NCBI GenBank assembly: GCA_943329165.2
Contig: CALQCV020000144.1
Span: 1-5,599 of the forward strand
Reading direction: 5' to 3'
Length of the DNA stretch: 5,599 nt
Origin: Candidatus Nitrotoga sp. CP45
GTDB taxonomy: Bacteria; Bacteroidota; Bacteroidia; Flavobacteriales; Flavobacteriaceae
Within the stretch, counting starts at the first letter, position 1, and each line of letters begins with the position of its first letter. The notes under the pieces were generated by a model that saw only the letters and a program-made list of their open reading frames with translations, was not told the DNA's origin and searched no databases. A program made the position numbers and the translations under genes. This document shows positions 4,998 through 5,599 of this stretch, one piece after another.

Positions 4998-5599
4998 TTA
5001 AAATTGTTGACCAATTATAAAATGTGTTTCCCAACCATTAGGATTTGTAAGTCCAGGAAGTGCGTCGAAGCCGTGGGCGAAGTCGATCCCTAACAATCCA
5101 AATGCTGGCATAAATACTCTCAGTCCAAATCCGGCTGAACGTTGTAACACAAATGGGTTATATTCTTTGAAAGTGTCAAAAGATGATCCAGCCTCTAAGA
5201 AAGTCAGCGCATAAATTGATGCAGCGGCTTTTAAGGTTAATGGATATCGTAGTTCTAGTGAGAATTTATTATATACTGTTGCACCATCTTGTGAAGATAA
5301 TGATTGGTTTGGGTATCCTCTTAATTGAATTACTTCTCTTCCGTCTAATGAAAAGTTAGCTAGTCCATCGCCACCAACAAAGAATCTCTCAAATGGAACT
5401 AATCCTCGACCACTATTGTATGCCCCTAAATAACCAAACTCTCCCAAGGCTCGTAATACCAATGCTTTTGATTGAGATCCAGCTAATCTTGTGTACCAAT
5501 CGGCCTTAAACTTTACTTTGTAGTATTCGAGCCAGTTAAACTTTTGCTGATCAACTTTTGCTCTGTCAGCAGCAGCATTTGCTGCAACGCCGTCTGCCG
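4998..5599 (-). CDS. bamA: Outer-membrane protein assembly factor BamA, C-terminal barrel (cut by right edge)
   Basis: The open frame runs from the stop codon at 4998-5000 past the first in-frame TTG to the window edge, giving 199 residues of a larger protein. Features seen are strand pairs typical of the Omp85 barrel, FFVGGDGLANF, the L6-loop signature (V/L)RG(F/Y) as QLRGYPNQS, a following strand NKFSLELRYPLTL, and ALTFLEAGSSF. The last strand is HFIIGQQF, ending in a phenylalanine as BamA-recognised barrels do. Family knowledge: BamA is the essential outer-membrane insertase. POTRA domains lie beyond the edge. An Ala/Asp-rich stretch (ADGVAANAAADRAKVDQQ) at the window edge, followed by a tyrosine-rich strand, is probably an extracellular loop. 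Upstream genes cannot be seen. The two ompH genes follow at once on the same strand. Confidence 0.93.
   Translation of the reverse strand, partial: ADGVAANAAADRAKVDQQKFNWLEYYKVKFKADWYTRLAGSQSKALVLRALGEFGYLGAYNSGRGLVPFERFFVGGDGLANFSLDGREVIQLRGYPNQSLSSQDGATVYNKFSLELRYPLTLKAAASIYALTFLEAGSSFDTFKEYNPFVLQRSAGFGLRVFMPAFGLLGIDFAHGFDALPGLTNPNGWETHFIIGQQF

Noticed and set aside
5460..5462. TTG as the start codon of the BamA frame
   Set aside because: The frame continues upstream to the window edge with BamA-like sequence, so the TTG is an internal leucine codon and the gene is simply cut by the edge.

Overview
The window looks like core chromosome of a flavobacterium (phylum Bacteroidota, Flavobacterium or a close relative). 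The evidence is the AT-rich sequence, the near absence of Shine-Dalgarno sites, several copies of the Bacteroidota -7 promoter word TAnnTTTG between genes, a PorP/SprF-family type IX secretion protein, and the gene order bamA - ompH - ompH - murI, which from memory is common in this group. No phage, transposase, CRISPR, tRNA or rRNA is visible, so this is mostly conserved housekeeping and envelope sequence rather than a mobile island.

Layout. Bases 1-257 hold the N-terminal part of a NifU/Nfu-type Fe-S protein on the minus strand, cut by the left edge. Bases 258-600 are a 343-base divergent regulatory region with promoter-like words on both strands, a perfect 8-bp dyad and a leader hairpin. 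On the plus strand follow a PorP/SprF-family outer-membrane protein (601-1599), an intrinsic terminator that ends three bases before the next ATG, and a gamma-class carbonic anhydrase homologue (1641-2156). Between the convergent gamma-CA and murI genes (2157-2360) lies a structured repeat that resembles the Flavo-1 type of flavobacterial intergenic RNA element. On the minus strand, reading right to left, are the C-terminal barrel of BamA (4998 to the right edge), a long OmpH/Skp-like chaperone with a repetitive charged tail (3759-4961), a standard OmpH/Skp chaperone (3218-3718), a strong nested terminator (3153-3197) and glutamate racemase murI (2361-3140).

How the genes fit together. BamA inserts beta-barrel proteins into the outer membrane, and the two Skp-like periplasmic chaperones presumably deliver unfolded barrels to it. 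MurI makes D-glutamate for peptidoglycan. PorP/SprF is itself a predicted barrel that would be a client of this machinery. The right half is therefore an envelope-biogenesis cluster.

The points most worth a second look are: the tail of the long OmpH, where linkers between charged repeats carry three matches to the Bacteroidota O-glycosylation sequon; the nested intergenic repeat at 2179-2276; the two places where a terminator runs almost into the next start codon; and the dyad placed over the -33 region of a candidate promoter upstream of the PorP/SprF gene. No wholly new system is evident.
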